Shown here: piece after piece, positions 1-7,043 of the stretch
Position numbering within the stretch: position 1 is the first letter of the stretch
Layout: every line of letters starts with the position of its first letter
DNA from: an uncultured Eubacteriaceae bacterium
GTDB lineage: Bacteria > Bacillota > Clostridia > Lachnospirales > CAG-274
Assembly (NCBI GenBank): GCA_947167715.1
Contig: CAMVJD010000029.1
Location: forward strand, 1-37,011
Reading direction: 5' to 3'
DNA length: 37,011 bases
Program-made: the position numbers and the translations under genes
The notes under the pieces: generated by a model
Database searches by the model: none
The model's input: the letters and a program-made list of their open reading frames with translations, nothing else
What the model was told of the DNA's origin: nothing

Positions 1-965
<965 letters not shown>

Positions 966-969
966 AAGA

Positions 970-997
970 GCAAAATTTTTCGCCGTAAAAATTTTGC
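970..997 (+). repeat. 11-bp hairpin in the 23S-5S spacer
   Basis: GCAAAATTTTT (970-980) pairs perfectly with AAAAATTTTGC (987-997) around a six-base loop, just behind the 23S 3' end. The 258-base spacer 966-1223 contains no gene that I can support. A second structured part is at about 1180-1215, where AGGGT and ACCCT flank a small TCAGC/GCTGA hairpin. A role in rRNA processing is inferred from position only. Confidence 0.5.
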
Positions 998-1223
998 GAC
1001 ACGAAGTTTTTTTGCAGATAACGAAACGCGGGAGAATGCAGAGAGCTTTTCACGAAGTAAAAGCGACGCATTAAGAAGCGGCAGTTACAAAAAAACCAGT
1101 CGCAGGCGAAAAAGTAACGCAAGGACATTAGGATGATATATAAATGTCAGTAAGTTTTTAATATTCGGTTTTGAGGGTTCAAGCGAAGTCAGCTTTGCTG
1201 ATTATGCACCCTGAAATAAATAC

Positions 1224-1342
1224 TTCCGGTGGCGATACGGTTGGGGGACACACCCGTTCCCATACCGAACACGACGGTTAAGACCCAATCGGCCGATGAT
1301 ACTTGGCGGGAGACTGCCCGGGAAAGTAGGTGGCTGCCGGAT
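1224..1342 (+). rRNA. rrf: 5S ribosomal RNA
   Basis: A 5S rRNA of about 119 nt. The ends pair (TCCGGTGGCG with the GGCTGCCGGA end), and the conserved CCCGTTCCCATACCGAACACG block lies at about 1252-1272. Its place behind 23S and before tRNAs is the usual rrn order. End positions are accurate to about two bases. Confidence 0.95.
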
Positions 1343-1364
1343 CAACCTTTTAAAAAAATAATGT

Positions 1365-1437
1365 GCCGATGTGGCTCAATTGGCAGAGCAGCTGACTTGT
1401 AATCAGCAGGTTAACGGTTCGAGTCCGTTCATCGGCT
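1365..1437 (+). tRNA. tRNA-Thr (anticodon TGT)
   Basis: A complete 73-nt cloverleaf. Acceptor GCCGATG pairs with CATCGGC. The anticodon stem-loop CTGAC-TTGTAAT-CAG carries TGT, and the T arm has GGTTCGAGTCC. The 3' CCA is not encoded. It is the first tRNA of a three-tRNA string behind the rRNA operon. Confidence 0.96.
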
Positions 1438-1482
1438 TTTTAAAAAGTAAGTATATTATTTAATATACTGCATATATTATAT

Positions 1483-1564
1483 GGGCGGGTTCCCGAGTGG
1501 CCAAAGGGGGCAGACTGTAAATCTGTTAGCTACGCTTTCGAAGGTTCGAATCCTTCTCCGCCCA
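1483..1564 (+). tRNA. tRNA-Tyr (anticodon GTA)
   Basis: An 82-nt cloverleaf with a long variable arm, as expected for bacterial tRNA-Tyr. Acceptor GGGCGGG pairs with TCCGCCC, the anticodon loop CTGTAAA carries GTA, and the T loop is TTCGAAT. CCA is not encoded. An AT-rich hairpin (GTATATT/AATATAC, about 1451-1468) separates it from tRNA-Thr and may be a processing element. Confidence 0.96.
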
Positions 1565-1582
1565 CTTTTTTTATTTTAATAT

Positions 1583-1656
<74 letters not shown>

Positions 1657-1664
1657 TTCTTATA

Positions 1665-1700
1665 CCGCTTAAACAGCAATGTTTGAGCGGTTTATTTTTT
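1665..1700 (+). terminator. rho-independent terminator of the rRNA-tRNA operon
   Basis: CCGCTTAAAC (1665-1674) pairs with GTTTGAGCGG (1681-1690), one G-T pair included, followed by TTTATTTTTTT. It stands nine bases behind tRNA-fMet and ends the host operon. The sequence from 1701 to the integrase terminator holds no gene. Confidence 0.85.
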
Positions 1701-1723
1701 TGATATTATCCATAATTTTAAGA

Positions 1724-1743
1724 TTTTCCCACAGTTTTCCCAC
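1724..1743 (+). repeat. tandem 9-bp repeat TTTTCCCAC
   Basis: TTTTCCCAC occurs at 1724-1732 and again at 1735-1743, an 11-bp period, in the short gap between the tRNA-fMet terminator and the 3' end of int. Integrase arm-type sites often look like this and lie beside int. That role is inference; the repeat itself is seen directly. Confidence 0.4.
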
Positions 1744-1756
1744 TTTGGTTTTTGAT

Positions 1757-1780
1757 AAAAAAAGCCCCGCATAGGGGCTT
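1757..1780 (-). terminator. terminator of the integrase gene
   Basis: Read on the minus strand, AAGCCCC and GGGGCTT (1774-1780 and 1762-1768) form a 7-bp stem with a 5-base loop, followed by a run of seven T. The TAA stop codon of int is the first part of the stem. Confidence 0.9.
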
Positions 1781-2936
1781 AACCGAACAAGTAATTGATT
1801 TTATTTACCGCATCTGTTTTTACATCCTGCATTACATGCACATAGATTTGTGATGTAGTTTGTATATTCGCGTGACCAAGCAATGTTTGTATGGTTTTGA
1901 TGTCTACGCCTGCTTCAAACAGTTTAGTGGCATAGGTATGACGGGTATTATGGAATTTGCGGTAAGGTATTCCGACCCTATTAAGCAGGCGCATCCAGCG
2001 TCGCTGTAAATTATGTGCATCGATATAGCTTCCTGTAGGAGTGGTGAAAAGCAACTGTTCTTCCGGTGGCGTACTATATTTCAGAAAAAGCATACGCTGA
2101 TGCACGACTTGTTGTCTCAAAACGGATGTAATATTTTTAGGGATAGGTACATTTCTTATGCTGCTTTGCGTCTTGGGGTCGCTGATTTTTACGATACGTT
2201 TGCGTTCCGAAACAGATGCACAGTCATAAGTCGTTTTAAGGGCTTTATTTATGTGAATTATGCCATTGCCAAAGTCAACATCGTCTAACATAAGAGCAAG
2301 AAGTTCGCCTTCACGTAAGCCTGTTGCGAAAGCTACAGTAAGAAGAGGGAACATATAATCGGGTGCGCTGTTAAGTATGGTCTTGACTTCGGCATCGGAA
2401 AAAGGGTAGACTTTTTGCTCTGTTTCGGCTGTTTTTTGCTTTTTGGGAAATTCTGCACCGACACATGGATTTATAAGTATATATCGCTGTTTGATGCAAT
2501 AATTAAAAAACACTCTGAGAACCTTGTTCATATTAAAGAGCATGGAAGAAGTTTTGCCGTCGGCGGCGAGTTGGTTATATAGTCGTTGTATATCCATGTT
2601 TGATATTGTATGGATTTGACGGCTGTGCAGCTCCGAGGGCTTTATGTAATAATCGTATACATTAAGATAGCGCACAAGAGTATTATCGGCTTTGGTTGGT
2701 TTGACGACCTCGAACAGCCACAGGCGCATAAGTTCGCCGAGGGTGTGGTCGCGGTAGTCCGATGAGAGACCCAGGCGCAGATCCTGAAGATACTCGTCGC
2801 GCTTTTGCTCGGCTTCCTTTTTGGACTTTCCGTAAAATTCTTTACGGATTGGTTTTCCGTCGGGGTCTTTGCCGATAGTGGCGGTCACGCGATAGTAGCT
2901 GCTGCCGTTTTTCTGATAATTGGTTTTTACTGCCAT
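1779..2936 (-). CDS. int: tyrosine-type site-specific integrase
   Basis: A 385-residue phage integrase that catalyses recombination between phage and host attachment sites. The N-terminal arm-binding domain (about residues 1-60) is followed by a SAM-like core-binding domain (about 65-165) and the catalytic domain. The catalytic set is present: Arg208 (TGLREGELLAL), His329 and Arg332 (HNTRH), His355 (LLGHA) and nucleophile Tyr365 (QIYVHV). The start at 2936 is chosen because AGGAG stands eight bases before ATG; an upstream in-frame ATG at 2978 has no such site. The gene points toward the tRNA cluster, the usual arrangement at an attL. Confidence 0.96.
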   Translation of the reverse strand: MAVKTNYQKNGSSYYRVTATIGKDPDGKPIRKEFYGKSKKEAEQKRDEYLQDLRLGLSSDYRDHTLGELMRLWLFEVVKPTKADNTLVRYLNVYDYYIKPSELHSRQIHTISNMDIQRLYNQLAADGKTSSMLFNMNKVLRVFFNYCIKQRYILINPCVGAEFPKKQKTAETEQKVYPFSDAEVKTILNSAPDYMFPLLTVAFATGLREGELLALMLDDVDFGNGIIHINKALKTTYDCASVSERKRIVKISDPKTQSSIRNVPIPKNITSVLRQQVVHQRMLFLKYSTPPEEQLLFTTPTGSYIDAHNLQRRWMRLLNRVGIPYRKFHNTRHTYATKLFEAGVDIKTIQTLLGHANIQTTSQIYVHVMQDVKTDAVNKINYLFG

Positions 2937-2978
2937 AATAACATCTCCTTTTATTTTTTTTGAAAAACAGGTATACAA

Positions 2979-3035
2979 ATAAAAGGATATGTGCTATAAT
3001 AGACTTGTTCAGGGGCTATTATAATATCCTTTTAT
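2979..3035. repeat. large inverted repeat upstream of int
   Basis: Left arm ATAAAAGGATAT-GTGC-TATAATAG (2979-3002) and right arm CTATTATA-ATATCCTTTTAT (3016-3035) are complementary over 20 bp, with GTGC bulged in the left arm only. Each arm contains a TATAAT, so the repeat overlaps a rightward extended -10 (TGTGCTATAAT, 2990-3000) and a leftward -10 that could drive int. It could be a regulatory site for int or an RNA stem. Confidence 0.6.
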
Positions 3036-3085
3036 GGTTTAGTAGTCTTTGCGGCGGGTGTTTGCGGCACTCGCCGTTTTTTTAT
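3007..3085 (+). ncRNA. candidate small RNA between int and the NYN gene
   Basis: A plus-strand terminator (3052-3085) lies between two minus-strand genes, so something must be transcribed rightward here. The nearest plausible start is the extended -10 at 2990-3000 (no good -35), giving an RNA of about 75-80 nt. It has no reading frame with a ribosome binding site. Its first 30 bases are the right arm of the inverted repeat at 2979-3035. Existence and ends are inference. Confidence 0.35.
3052..3085 (+). terminator. rho-independent terminator, plus strand
   Basis: CGGCGGGTG (3052-3060) pairs with CACTCGCCG (3068-3076) over nine pairs, one of them G-T, with a 7-base loop and seven T directly behind. 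There is no T run on the minus side, so it is directional. Confidence 0.8.
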
Positions 3086-3103
3086 TAATTTGATTGATTG
3101 GAA

Positions 3104-3131
3104 ACCATTTTGTTGACATCAACAAAATGGT
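3104..3131. repeat. 28-bp near-perfect palindrome
   Basis: ACCATTTTGTTGA (3104-3116) and TCAACAAAATGGT (3119-3131) are exact complements separated by two bases. It lies about 45 bp behind the stop of the minus-strand NYN gene. There is no T run on either side, so a protein-binding site, or a stabilising 3' hairpin on the NYN transcript, is more likely than a terminator. Confidence 0.6.
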
Positions 3132-3177
3132 CGGAAATATTAACTCCACATATTCGCATCCTCTGTGATTTGCTTGG

Positions 3178-3849
3178 TTATGTAATAATATTATGCGTAA
3201 AGCGGTTATCACAACTTTTTAAACCATCTATATGTTCAAAAAGATTTGGCTTAACAGTTGCTCCAAGAGGATCGAGTACGAAGTCTATGCCTTCACGTCT
3301 TGCTAGTTTTGCGGCAGGGACAAAATCACTGTCGCCCGATATAAGAACAATTTGGTCAACCTGTCTTTTAAATGCTAATGAGGCTATATCAATACCTATT
3401 TTCATATCTACGCCTTTTTGTTCCATAGAAAGCTCGAAATCTTTTTCTGTAAGATCCTCAAATTTTACACTGCCATTGCACATTTTTTTTACAATATCAT
3501 ATTTTATGGTATAGTGCGCTTGGGTGTCAGCAAGTATCCCCATCCTTAAAGCGAATTTCCTTTTTCGTTTGAGTTCTTCAAAAAATTCGTTTGTCCATTT
3601 ATATAAATCTGTTTTTGAAAAATCTATTTGTTGTTTTAACAGCGGATGATATATCTTTTTGGTCGTAGGAAAGCAATCATAATAGAAGATACGGTACAAG
3701 TCGCTTTCCTGTGGGTTGTGACCGTCTTTTAGGTGTCGAAGACAGTAACGGAAAAGCTCGTCGGCGCGTCCCTTTGCTGTTTGGTCACCTAATTTTGCTT
3801 GTGCGCGATAGCGGTAAAAGCCGCCATCTACAAGTATTGCTGTTTTCAT
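3178..3849 (-). CDS. NYN (LabA/DUF88-like) PIN-fold nuclease-like protein
   Basis: A 223-residue protein that begins MKTAILVDGGFYRYR, the signature NYN start with an early metal-binding Asp. The second acidic cluster IVLISGDSDFVPAAKLARREG lies near residues 167-187 and ends in the family's GSDSD-like turn. NYN proteins are putative metal-dependent RNases or DNases. The gene stands alone with its own TTGACA/TACTAT promoter, a structured leader and GGAG before ATG, between integrase and repressor. That is typical of genes expressed in the lysogen (lysogenic conversion or superinfection defence). The substrate cannot be told from sequence. Confidence 0.85.
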   Translation of the reverse strand: MKTAILVDGGFYRYRAQAKLGDQTAKGRADELFRYCLRHLKDGHNPQESDLYRIFYYDCFPTTKKIYHPLLKQQIDFSKTDLYKWTNEFFEELKRKRKFALRMGILADTQAHYTIKYDIVKKMCNGSVKFEDLTEKDFELSMEQKGVDMKIGIDIASLAFKRQVDQIVLISGDSDFVPAAKLARREGIDFVLDPLGATVKPNLFEHIDGLKSCDNRFTHNIIT

Positions 3850-3873
3850 AATAAATCTCCTTATAATAATAAA

Positions 3874-3921
3874 AGCTTGGGGTCGGCCGTTCCCTTATAG
3901 TGGGAGGCTTACTGCCAAGCT
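3874..3921 (-). promoter_or_regulatory. structured 5' leader hairpin of the NYN gene
   Basis: On the minus strand, AGCTTGG (3921-3915) pairs with CCAAGCT (3880-3874). Inside it, GCCTCCC (3908-3902) pairs with GGGA-AC-GGC (3894-3886), with AC bulged and a 7-base loop. The 48-nt two-tier structure lies inside the transcript, 25 bases upstream of the NYN start codon, and is followed by CTTTTATTATT. It may be an attenuator or a protein-binding leader. Confidence 0.5.
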
Positions 3922-3974
3922 ATAATTAGTACGCTTAAACATAATATTGTTTGAAGCAATATTATTGTATGTTT

Positions 3975-4003
3975 ATAGTAACATATTATTCACTTGGTGT
4001 CAA
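3975..4003 (-). promoter_or_regulatory. promoter of the NYN gene
   Basis: On the minus strand, TTGACA (4003-3998), a 17-base spacer and TACTAT (3980-3975). The start would be near 3968. The untranslated leader then contains an AATATTG/CAATATT hairpin (3943-3963) and the two-tier hairpin at 3874-3921. Nothing else is evident between 4004 and the end of the next gene at 4173. Confidence 0.75.
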
Positions 4004-4172
4004 TATTTTTGTTGATTTTTTTTAACATTTTTTATTGAATTCTTTTAACATAATGGTACATTGAGGTACCGAATGGCTGCAAAAATTATTCACTTTTTTT
4101 GCCAAAATCCAATCTCTCAAATACCATTGTTGCCTGTATCTTATCTCCGCCCATAAAAACTTTGTATGAAGA

Positions 4173-4634
4173 TTATTGCAGACCAACCTGGGCTTTACCT
4201 GTGACAGCACCGTTTGTAAATGTAACATTTGCATTTGAGCCTGCTACACCATTACCATACCAAGTAACTATAACAATTTTGTAATTATCATCTCCGGAAG
4301 AAGCAGATTCTGTACCATTAGAGCCTACGATGCTGCAAACTTCTTCATAAGTCATCCCAGTTGTTATTTGATTATATTCTGACAATGTGATATATTCGCT
4401 TTCATCTGTTACGCCCGAAACTTGGGATTGAATAGAATTATTTGTGTATTTTGTTATAGAAGAACTCGCGGCAAATATTGCACCAAAAGCGATTAAAGCA
4501 ATAAGGCATCCGCAACCAGCACCCGATGAAGATTTTTTTTGCTTTAATACCTCGCCGCAGTGTGGACACGTTGATGCGGTTTTGGATATTTCTTTTCCGC
4601 AAGTTGGACAGTTGATAAGTTTGTTGTTAGCCAT
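4173..4634 (-). CDS. zinc-ribbon, single-span membrane protein with BamE/DUF3862-like domain
   Basis: A 153-residue protein. The N-terminal zinc ribbon has two CxxC knuckles (CPTCG at 9-13, CPHCG near 24-28). A Lys-rich stretch, a glycine/cysteine segment and one hydrophobic span (about residues 43-60) follow. The C-terminal part ISLSEYNQI-type through MTYEEVCSIVG resembles the SmpA/BamE-like DUF3862 fold. The start at 4634 has AAAGGAG nine bases upstream. It lies downstream of the repressor on the same strand and is probably co-transcribed with it, hence expressed in the lysogen. Such prophage surface or membrane proteins sometimes act in exclusion; the function is unknown here. Confidence 0.75.
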   Translation of the reverse strand: MANNKLINCPTCGKEISKTASTCPHCGEVLKQKKSSSGAGCGCLIALIAFGAIFAASSSITKYTNNSIQSQVSGVTDESEYITLSEYNQITTGMTYEEVCSIVGSNGTESASSGDDNYKIVIVTWYGNGVAGSNANVTFTNGAVTGKAQVGLQ

Positions 4635-4650
4635 ATTGAAAACTCCTTTC

Positions 4651-4839
4651 TTATTTTGTATAAGACTTAATAAAAATAACTTTGCCTTGTATTGCAATAG
4701 TGTCTTTTCCCTTTTCATATACTTGTTCTTTATGCTCGGAATTAGTGCTATCCGGGCGCAATACAATTTTTTCTCCGTAGTCGTTTATATGTTTTATGCT
4801 TTCAAAAATGTTTTCGCTGTAATTTGAAATTTCATCCAT
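4651..4839 (-). pseudogene. duplicated C-terminal fragment of the phage repressor
   Basis: The 62-residue frame matches the last 50 or so residues of the repressor directly upstream: both contain DYG(E/D)K(I/V)VLRPDSTN, HKEQ(V/I)Y and QGKVIFIK near the end. The equivalent of the catalytic Lys (SIK) is kept, but the HTH, the cleavage site and the catalytic Ser are missing. Its ATG is ten bases behind the repressor stop, without a clear ribosome binding site. The likeliest origin is repressor exchange by recombination that left the old 3' end behind. A small translated product that dimerises with the repressor is possible but unsupported. Confidence 0.75.
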
Positions 4840-4849
4840 TTACTACTCA

Positions 4850-5470
4850 TTATTTAACAAACGTCTTTATAAAAATTACTTTGCCTTGAACGCTTAAATT
4901 ATATTCCTTTTTATCGTAAATTTGTTCCTTGTGAACGGGATTTGTGCTGTCGGGGCGCAGGACTACCTTGTCGCCGTAGTCGTAAAAGCGTTTTATGGTG
5001 GCGCAGTCATCGACAAGGACAAGGGAGATCTCTCCGTTTTCGACTATGGATTGTGAACGGATAAAGACGGTATCGCCGTCGTCTATCTTGCAGGCGTTCA
5101 TACTGTCGCCCTCTGCGTAAAGGGCGAAATCTACGTTATCGGTTTCGTTTACGGTGATATATTCCAGTATGTTTTCTTCGGCGTAGATTGGGTTGCCGCA
5201 GGCTACCGTGCCGACAATTGGTATGTTTTTGGTGGGTTTTATGGCTATGGGCATATTATATTCCGGTATAACTTCATCATCTATAAGGAAGGTGGGAGTA
5301 GTATTTAAAGCATCGGCTATTTGTTTGATTTTACGTTGTTGTAATTTACTTCCATCTTTTTCCCACTTATTTACCGTTGAGCGATTTTTATAACCTAATT
5401 TAGTAGCAAGGTCTTCCTGCGTCATACCCAATTCTTCGCGACGTAATTTTATTCTGTCGCCTATAGTCAT
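4850..5470 (-). CDS. LexA/CI-like phage repressor (XRE HTH plus S24 peptidase)
   Basis: A 206-residue master repressor of lysogeny. Residues 4-62 form an XRE helix-turn-helix (GMTQEDLATKLGYKNRST). The S24 autoprotease follows, with cleavage site Cys91-Gly92 (VACGNP), Ser123 (EGDSMN) and Lys160 (ATIKRF), the pattern for RecA-stimulated self-cleavage during SOS induction. The start at 5470 has AAAGGAGATG upstream; the ATG six codons earlier lacks one. It is transcribed from a consensus promoter (5494-5522) divergent from the early operon. The tandem remnant behind it suggests that the gene was acquired by recombination. Confidence 0.95.
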   Translation of the reverse strand: MTIGDRIKLRREELGMTQEDLATKLGYKNRSTVNKWEKDGSKLQQRKIKQIADALNTTPTFLIDDEVIPEYNMPIAIKPTKNIPIVGTVACGNPIYAEENILEYITVNETDNVDFALYAEGDSMNACKIDDGDTVFIRSQSIVENGEISLVLVDDCATIKRFYDYGDKVVLRPDSTNPVHKEQIYDKKEYNLSVQGKVIFIKTFVK

Positions 5471-5493
5471 AAAATCATCTCCTTTCAATTATC

Positions 5494-5522
5494 ATTATAG
5501 ATTAAGTTTCCGTAAATGTCAA
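5494..5522 (-). promoter_or_regulatory. repressor maintenance promoter (PRM-like)
   Basis: On the minus strand, TTGACA (5522-5517), a 17-base spacer and TATAAT (5499-5494), a perfect consensus. The -35 lies inside the left arm of the operator palindrome, so binding there would control it directly. Confidence 0.9.
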
Positions 5523-5556
5523 CATAAATTTATTTTTTTAAAAAAATATGTTGACA
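5517..5556. promoter_or_regulatory. operator palindrome of the CI/Cro-type switch
   Basis: TGTCAACATA (5517-5526) and TATGTTGACA (5547-5556) are exact inverted copies 20 bp apart. Each arm contains the -35 hexamer of one of the two divergent promoters. A further half-site pair GTTG/CAAC spans 5550-5566 inside the rightward promoter. The binding proteins are presumably the repressor and the Cro-like protein. Confidence 0.8.
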
Positions 5557-5579
5557 AAACAATCAACCTGTGATAATAT
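5551..5579 (+). promoter_or_regulatory. early lytic promoter (PR-like)
   Basis: TTGACA (5551-5556), a 17-base spacer and TAATAT (5574-5579); a TGTGATAAT reading at 5570-5578 is an alternative -10. It drives the rightward early genes and overlaps the right operator arm. Confidence 0.85.
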
Positions 5580-5617
5580 TTATTTGTAGCTAAAATTGGC
5601 AACAAGGAGGTGTGTAA

Positions 5618-5848
5618 ATGACAGATACAGAAAAATTAAGAGGTATTATTAAAACGTCTGGTTATAAAATCAGATATATTGCAAAATATGCAGGATTAAG
5701 CTATCAAGCACTATTAAATAAGATGAATAATGTTTCTGATTTCAGAATATGTGAGATAATTAAGTTATGTAATCTACTGCATATTAATAGCGCAGATCGT
5801 GATGAAATTTTTTTTGCTGATAATGTTGCTGAAATCAGCAACAAATAA
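5618..5848 (+). CDS. Cro-like small HTH regulator
   Basis: A 76-residue protein with a helix-turn-helix at about residues 17-40 (IRYIAKYAGLSYQALLNKM). It is the first gene of the rightward early operon, divergent from the repressor, and has AAGGAGGTG before its ATG. Size and position match the DUF739-like/Cro regulators of Gram-positive phages, which shut down repressor synthesis by binding the shared operators. It has no protease domain. Confidence 0.8.
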   Translation: MTDTEKLRGIIKTSGYKIRYIAKYAGLSYQALLNKMNNVSDFRICEIIKLCNLLHINSADRDEIFFADNVAEISNK

Positions 5849-5866
5849 CGAAAGGAGCGTGAGGGT

Positions 5867-6013
5867 GTGAAAATATCTATTGAGGTAACATCAAAAGAAA
5901 TGGCTGATTTAATAAAAGAATTAAACCAGCCACATAATGTTAATGTTGATAATTTTATAAAAACTCTTACTCATCAAATGGAAGAACATTTGACAGGATT
6001 TGTTTCAAAGTAA
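5867..6013 (+). CDS. 48-residue small early protein, unknown
   Basis: This frame starts with GTG, preceded by AAAGGAG, 18 bases after the Cro-like gene, and reads MKISIEVTSKEMADLIKEL onward with a mixed charged composition and no membrane span. Its last 47 bases overlap the 3' end of the convergent gene at 5967-6185. I do not recognise a family. Confidence 0.55.
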   Translation: MKISIEVTSKEMADLIKELNQPHNVNVDNFIKTLTHQMEEHLTGFVSK

Positions 6014-6185
6014 TTTTGTTGGTCTTGAGTATCTCCGAAAAGAGAATTGCAAGCAGTTTATCTTGTGGAATTGATTTGTTGTTTTCGGTTTCTTTTTTCA
6101 AGATATTTGAGATGTTTTCGACAGAAATAAGAGCGTTTTTGCTGTATATTTCATCAAATTTTGTTTCAAATTCAGCTTTTGTCAT
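5967..6185 (-). CDS. 72-residue minus-strand protein inside the early region
   Basis: The protein is helical and charged, with no recognisable domain (starts MTKAEFETKFDEIY, contains ILKKETENNKSI). Three things support it as a real gene although it opposes the early operon: GGGAGGA stands eight bases before the ATG, a TTTACA-17-TATAAT promoter precedes it (6264-6236), and a palindrome sits at the expected start of transcription. It is convergent with the 48-residue frame, sharing 47 bp. A regulator of the second switch is a reasonable guess, no more. Confidence 0.6.
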   Translation of the reverse strand: MTKAEFETKFDEIYSKNALISVENISNILKKETENNKSIPQDKLLAILFSEILKTNKITLKQILSNVLPFDE

Positions 6186-6207
6186 TGATTTTCCTCCCTT
6201 CTATAAT
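6179..6207 (+). promoter_or_regulatory. rightward promoter, second switch
   Basis: TTGTCA (6179-6184), a 17-base spacer and TATAAT (6202-6207). Predicted start is near 6214, inside the palindrome at 6211-6228. It would drive the early genes from 6293 onward. Confidence 0.65.
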
Positions 6208-6210
6208 ATT

Positions 6211-6228
6211 TCAGCTTGGCAGAGCTGA
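6211..6228. promoter_or_regulatory. palindromic operator TCAGCT-6-AGCTGA
   Basis: Exact six-base arms at 6211-6216 and 6223-6228. It lies between the -10 boxes of two promoters that face each other, where a bound dimer would block both starts. Confidence 0.5.
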
Positions 6229-6235
6229 TACACAA

Positions 6236-6264
6236 ATTATAGCAAAGGGAAGAGATGATGTAAA
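6236..6264 (-). promoter_or_regulatory. leftward promoter, second switch
   Basis: On the minus strand, TTTACA (6264-6259), a 17-base spacer and TATAAT (6241-6236). It is aimed at the 72-residue gene and opposes the rightward promoter only 30 bp away. Confidence 0.65.
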
Positions 6265-6292
6265 GTTTAAACAAAAGAAAGGGGTGTTTGGT

Positions 6293-6514
6293 GTGAAAAG
6301 ATATTTTGTAGAGTATGAAAGCGACAGGATCATCTGCGGGTCGAATAAGCACACATGGGGCTATTCGCAAACGATCAGAACGGCGATGACCTATATTGCA
6401 CGCTGCAGAAAAGAAGAAAAGCAGTATAACCCAAGAAATTTCAAGATTTATGATACATGGGGAGATATTGATCCGGAAACAAATCATGTGCCTTGTGTTT
6501 ATGCGGTTTGCTAA
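6293..6514 (+). CDS. 73-residue early protein, unknown
   Basis: The GTG start at 6293 is chosen for AAAGGGG upstream and because translation then begins KRYFVEYESDRIICG, a clean soluble N-terminus. It is basic and aromatic, ending DIDPETNHVPCVYAVC. No transmembrane span or known motif is visible. It lies first behind the rightward promoter at 6179-6207. Confidence 0.65.
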   Translation: MKRYFVEYESDRIICGSNKHTWGYSQTIRTAMTYIARCRKEEKQYNPRNFKIYDTWGDIDPETNHVPCVYAVC

Positions 6515-6528
6515 TAGGAGGCGAGTTT

Positions 6529-6780
6529 ATGGAGCAGATACTTACGCAGCAATATCTTAAAGTTCCCGAGTATGCAAAAAAATACGGGCTGCCCGAAAGC
6601 AGGGTGCGGCAGATGTGTCTTGCGAAGCAGCTTGAAGCCTATCGCGAGTGCGAGGGCGGGCATTGGTACATACGGGATGTGCCGGGGGAAGTTGTTCCCA
6701 GGGCACAATACGACGAGTTAATAAGAGAAAACCAGATGTTACGGACTAAGCTGCAAAGCATTATGGCTTTGTGTACGTGA
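6529..6780 (+). CDS. MerR/excisionase-like winged HTH protein
   Basis: An 83-residue DNA-binding protein. It begins with a helix-turn-helix of the excisionase type (LKVPEYAKKYGLPESRVRQM, residues 8-27) followed by HWYIRDVPGEVVPR, the wing-like segment of Xis and plasmid AlpA-like proteins. The C-terminal helix (REQYDELI/ENQMLRTKL-like) could mediate pairing. AATAGGAGG precedes the ATG. Excisionase is possible, but the distance from int and the early-operon context also allow another regulatory role. Confidence 0.75.
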   Translation: MEQILTQQYLKVPEYAKKYGLPESRVRQMCLAKQLEAYRECEGGHWYIRDVPGEVVPRAQYDELIRENQMLRTKLQSIMALCT

Positions 6781-6793
6781 AAGGGAGGAACAA

Positions 6794-7033
6794 ATGAATA
6801 GGAAAATTATAGAGCGTTTGAAATTTGTTATGCAGGAACACGGCACAACGAATCAAGATATTATTAAACAATATCTTAACGATCCGTTTGTTGGCAACAA
6901 AGCAAATGCAGAAAAAATATTGTATTTAAAAAAGCACGGCGGCGAACTTTACGCTTCGGATATAGTGAAATTTGCAAAGGCCTGCAACTGTACAAGCGAT
7001 TACCTGCTTGGACTGTCGGACAGGATGAATTGA
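6794..7033 (+). CDS. small XRE-like regulator
   Basis: A 79-residue protein whose end, ASDIVKFAKACNCTSDYLLGLSD, is the usual close of an XRE HTH domain. The first half is less typical, with an insertion around NDPFVGNKANAEKILY. Start supported by AAAGGGAGG. It lies in the early operon between the excisionase-like gene and a small membrane protein. Confidence 0.7.
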   Translation: MNRKIIERLKFVMQEHGTTNQDIIKQYLNDPFVGNKANAEKILYLKKHGGELYASDIVKFAKACNCTSDYLLGLSDRMN

Positions 7034-7043
7034 GGAGGAGAAA

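Noticed and set aside
3043..3159. 38-codon minus-strand frame between NYN and int
   Set aside because: It runs through the 28-bp palindrome and the plus-strand terminator, and its GAGG sits directly on the ATG; better explained as structure than as a gene.
4022..4234. 70-codon minus-strand frame behind the zinc-ribbon gene
   Set aside because: Overlaps the 3' end of that gene in another frame and lacks a ribosome binding site.
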